Below are positions 59,996 through 64,000 of a stretch of 64,000 bases of DNA, in pieces. Under the pieces are notes generated by a model, which saw nothing but the letters and a program-made list of their open reading frames with translations, was not told the origin of the DNA and made no database searches. Where the stretch lies: contig NZ_CP152050.1 in NCBI RefSeq assembly GCF_038632915.1, positions 2,511,001 to 2,575,000 of the forward strand. The letters are read 5' to 3'. Made by a program: the position numbers and the translations under genes. Position 1 is the first letter of the stretch. Each line of letters starts with the position of its first letter. Source of the DNA: Paenisporosarcina sp. FSL H8-0542 (lineage in GTDB: Bacteria; Bacillota; Bacilli; Bacillales_A; Planococcaceae).

Positions 59996-60637
59996 TCATT
60001 CTGTTTCGGCAACGACTGTGAAACGTTCGTTTTTGTGCTGTGGATTTTCAATTTCATCTAACAACGCAATCGCATAATCAGCATAGCTGATATAGCTTTC
60101 GCCTTTTGCATTCAGAATCAGATTATCTTTTCCTTTCTGATAAGAACCAGTACGTTTACCCTCTGGATTAAAGAATCCTGCAGGGCTAATATAAGTCCAT
60201 TGAATACCAATTGTGCTTTGTAGTTCATCAAGATTTTTGCCCATGTTTGTAGCAGTTTGAAGATAAGCTTCAGGAAAATCAGGTGTATTAAACTTTCTTA
60301 ATGTTTTGGCCTCATCCACAAATAAACTTCCTGCCCCACCAACAACTACTAATCTTGTCTGTGGAGCACTTTTAAGTGCTTCAATTAGGACTTTACCAGC
60401 TTCAACATGTTGATCTTCTTGTCCTGGAGCAGCATTAAACGCGTTTACTACAACATCGAACTTCTCAACATCTTGTGAATTTAAGTCAAATACACTCTTT
60501 TCTACTACATTAATTTGTTGGTTTCTTATTTTCAAAGCATCTCTAACAAGAGCAGTAACTTCATGTCCTCTTTCTACTGCTTCTTTTAAAATTAACCTAC
60601 CAGCTTTACCACTTGCACCAATAATTCCAATTTTCAT
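59996..60637 (-). CDS. ywnB: NAD(P)-binding oxidoreductase (NmrA/atypical SDR)
   Basis: The 213-residue protein opens with the dinucleotide-binding motif KIGIIGASGKAGRLILKEA (GxxGxxG) and continues like atypical short-chain dehydrogenases (VVNAFNAAP, LVVVGGAGSLFVD, WTYISPAGFF). It lacks an obvious YxxxK pair, as usual for NmrA-like proteins. ATG has TAGGAGG. It is divergent from an Rrf2 regulator, as in B. subtilis ywnA-ywnB, and the inverted repeat at 60683-60707 lies between them. Confidence 0.85.
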   Translation of the reverse strand: MKIGIIGASGKAGRLILKEAVERGHEVTALVRDALKIRNQQINVVEKSVFDLNSQDVEKFDVVVNAFNAAPGQEDQHVEAGKVLIEALKSAPQTRLVVVGGAGSLFVDEAKTLRKFNTPDFPEAYLQTATNMGKNLDELQSTIGIQWTYISPAGFFNPEGKRTGSYQKGKDNLILNAKGESYISYADYAIALLDEIENPQHKNERFTVVAETE

Positions 60638-60682
60638 TTTAAAATCCTCCTAAGTGTTTTATTAATTGTAACCAAATCGATT

Positions 60683-60707
60683 ACTTGTAATCATTGTAAT
60701 TACAAGT
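60683..60707. promoter_or_regulatory. probable operator for the Rrf2 regulator
   Basis: ACTTGTAAT and its exact complement ATTACAAGT are separated by 7 bp. A related shorter palindrome, TTACATTGTAA, is at 60782-60792 just before the regulator start. Confidence 0.65.
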
Positions 60708-60806
60708 GAATTAAAAGTCAACAATTTAAATGTTTATCTTATTTTAATTTTTAAGGTATAATTAACCTGTAACTAAACTAATTACATTGTAAGAAGGTGA
60801 TAATTC

Positions 60807-61244
60807 ATGTCCATCAGTAGTAGATTTTCTGTTGGAATTCATATATTAGCTTTACTTGAATTTAATAAGGAAGGGATATGCTCATCGGAGTTTTTAGCTT
60901 CAAGCGTAAACACGAATCCCGCTTTAATTAGAAAAATTACAGGAATGCTAAAAAAAACAGGATTAATAGAAGTTCATCCTGGTATCGCAGGAGCTAAACT
61001 TGCAAAGAAACTAAATGATATTACACTGCTTGACATCTATAAGGCAGTTAATGTTGTACAGGATAAAGAGTTGTTTAGCGTACATGACAAACCAAATCCA
61101 GAATGTCCAGTAGGAAGAAACATCCAAGATACAATTGAACCCTTACTTTCAGCTGCTCAATTTGCCATGGAGAAGGTTTTGGGGAGTGTAACTCTAGGTG
61201 ATGTTGTAAATGATATTACTAATAAAGAAAATATGATTTATTAG
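60807..61244 (+). CDS. ywnA: Rrf2-family transcriptional regulator
   Basis: The 145-residue regulator has the Rrf2 winged helix: RFSVGIHILALLEFN, ICSSEFLASSVNTNPALIRK, then LIEVHPGIAGAKLAKKLNDI. Only one conserved cysteine (NPECPVG) is present, so it is of the YwnA/YwgB type rather than an iron-sulfur protein. It probably represses itself and ywnB through the inverted repeats in the 170-bp gap. ATG with AGAAGGTGAT. Confidence 0.9.
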   Translation: MSISSRFSVGIHILALLEFNKEGICSSEFLASSVNTNPALIRKITGMLKKTGLIEVHPGIAGAKLAKKLNDITLLDIYKAVNVVQDKELFSVHDKPNPECPVGRNIQDTIEPLLSAAQFAMEKVLGSVTLGDVVNDITNKENMIY

Positions 61245-61280
61245 ACAGAAGACATTACAGAGGAATGTCTTCTGTCTTGG
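61244..61280 (+). terminator. intrinsic terminator
   Basis: AGACAGAAGACATT, ACAGAGG, AATGTCTTCTGTCT; directly after ywnA. Confidence 0.8.
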
Positions 61281-61314
61281 TTGTTCAACTAACCTGCCCC
61301 GTTAGCTCAATAAC
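61281..61314. repeat. R1 element, copy 32
   Basis: Left-type form with loop CCTGCCCCG, right arm TTAGCTCAATAAC. Confidence 0.8.
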
Positions 61315-61330
61315 ATTCGTCTCTGTATTT

Positions 61331-61444
61331 TTAAACAGGATTATCCTCTTCTTTGATTGTTTGCTCTCGGTGATTATCAAGCATTTGTTTTAAATGTTCT
61401 TCAGATCTCCCCTTTGGAATACATGCCGTTACTTTAAGAACCAT
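61331..61444 (-). CDS. possible 37-residue protein
   Basis: ATG overlaps the end of the preceding small gene (different frame) and encodes MVLKVTACIPKGRSEEHLKQ followed by a charged helix and DNPV. AGGAA lies upstream. Unknown; could be translationally coupled. Confidence 0.35.
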   Translation of the reverse strand: MVLKVTACIPKGRSEEHLKQMLDNHREQTIKEEDNPV

Positions 61445-61622
61445 TCATTTTCCTAAGTTCCATAATCCCGCCGATGAGACCAATAAACCCACCGACTGTA
61501 AATGTTATAGGAACAAATAATGCATTTGAATTTGGGTACTCAACTATTAAACGATACAATCCAAAAACGAATAATATAATGCAACCTACTAAACCTATAA
61601 TCACTCTTACATACTTATTAAT
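61434..61622 (-). CDS. two-segment membrane protein with no normal start codon
   Basis: An open frame of 62 residues has membrane segments at about residues 7-27 and 36-53 (VIIGLVGCIILFVFGLYRLI and FTVGGFIGLIGGI). A perfect AGGAGG sits 8 nt before an ATT codon, where the start should be. Either ATT is used as a rare start, a GTG at codon 7 is used without a ribosome binding site, or an ATG-to-ATT mutation has crippled the gene. Confidence 0.45.
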   Translation of the reverse strand: MNKYVRVIIGLVGCIILFVFGLYRLIVEYPNSNALFVPITFTVGGFIGLIGGIMELRKMNGS

Positions 61623-61665
61623 TGCAGATACCTCCTGATGTAGTTTTAAACTAAAGGTTGATTAA

Positions 61666-61827
61666 AAATATCGTGTTAACCCGTATTCTACGGTAAAGAA
61701 AAAAAATCCATTTTGAAAAAAGATTGATCAAAATGGATTCTATCTAGCAGATTTAAGATTGGTTTTTATAAAAAAGATTGATCATTTTCTACCTGTGTTG
61801 CTCTACAATTGCGCCCTTTAACAGAAG
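61666..61827 (+). repeat. dispersed repeat R3, copy 3
   Basis: AATCCATTTTGAAAAAAGAT, TGATCAAAATGGATTC, then AGCAGATTTAAGATTGG and CAATTGCGCCCTTTAA. The rest of the gap to 61988 shows no gene. Confidence 0.8.
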
Positions 61828-61988
61828 ACTCGATTTCAAGATAATCTTAACAGACATTAATATCGATCTTCAGTTACTGCTCCTTATATGTCCTAGTGGC
61901 AGGGTTCTTAACATTGACCGCAAAGCACCATGATGTCAATGATTCTCCTAATTCGAATGCTCTTCTTTTATGATTTAAATGTAATGAA

Positions 61989-64000
<2,012 letters not shown>

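Noticed and set aside
8185-61314. R1 elements as a CRISPR array
   Set aside because: Spacing is kilobases with genes in between and the units are not regularly spaced.

Overview
The window looks like low-GC chromosomal DNA of a spore-forming Bacillaceae-type Firmicute. The evidence is a gerA-type germinant-receptor operon, a sporulenol-synthase-type cyclase, a leucine-type T-box leader, GGAGG-type ribosome binding sites, frequent TTG/GTG starts, the ywnA/ywnB divergent pair and a rifampicin phosphotransferase gene. I see no rRNA, tRNA, CRISPR array or intact insertion sequence. Genus cannot be fixed from the sequence alone.

Layout. 0-8 kb: decayed stress-protein and cupin genes, an M48 membrane protease, a HupE/UreJ-like membrane protein and a large secreted modular metallophosphoesterase. 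8-15 kb: small membrane and immunity-type genes (DUF4181, DUF4304, colicin-immunity-like, SMI1/KNR4), many gene fragments including a Cas3 HD remnant, a polysaccharide deacetylase, and a 50-residue secreted peptide missed by length cut-offs. 15-22 kb: ABC exporter, HAD phosphatase, T-box-controlled amino acid permease. 22-28 kb: cyclase and a second secreted metallophosphoesterase. 28-36 kb: NTF2-like, DUF2071, cyclase-family, AhpD-like, lipoprotein and GNAT genes mixed with pseudogenes. 36-46 kb is the cleanest block: gerA-B-C operon, a second deacetylase, an amidase, a secreted protein with a duplicated promoter, and a two-component system. 46-64 kb: GNAT, monooxygenase, WYL regulator with divergent effector-binding genes, more small membrane and immunity-type genes, PadR/HAAS pair, an EamA exporter with a leader-peptide attenuator, M29 aminopeptidase, ywnB/ywnA and the rph gene running off the right edge.

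Three things tie the window together. (1) About 32 copies of a short palindromic element, called R1 here, sit between genes, all in one orientation; they often form a paired four-segment structure and often border gene fragments and single immunity-type genes. Families R2, R3 and R4 accompany it, also in one orientation. (2) Both metallophosphoesterases carry the same upstream block with 11-bp-spaced TTACA-type repeats matching a PhoP box, so they are probably phosphate-starvation scavenging enzymes. A similar repeat, duplicated, precedes the secreted protein at 42.45 kb. (3) The exporter at 55.96 kb has an 18-codon leader ORF and four mutually exclusive pairing segments, the design of erm/cat-type translational attenuators.

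The number of broken genes (stress protein, cupin, Cas3 HD, HsdS, aldehyde dehydrogenase, YkuE-like phosphoesterase, DUF2716, IS110, IS3) marks most of the window outside 36-46 kb as fast-turnover accessory DNA.
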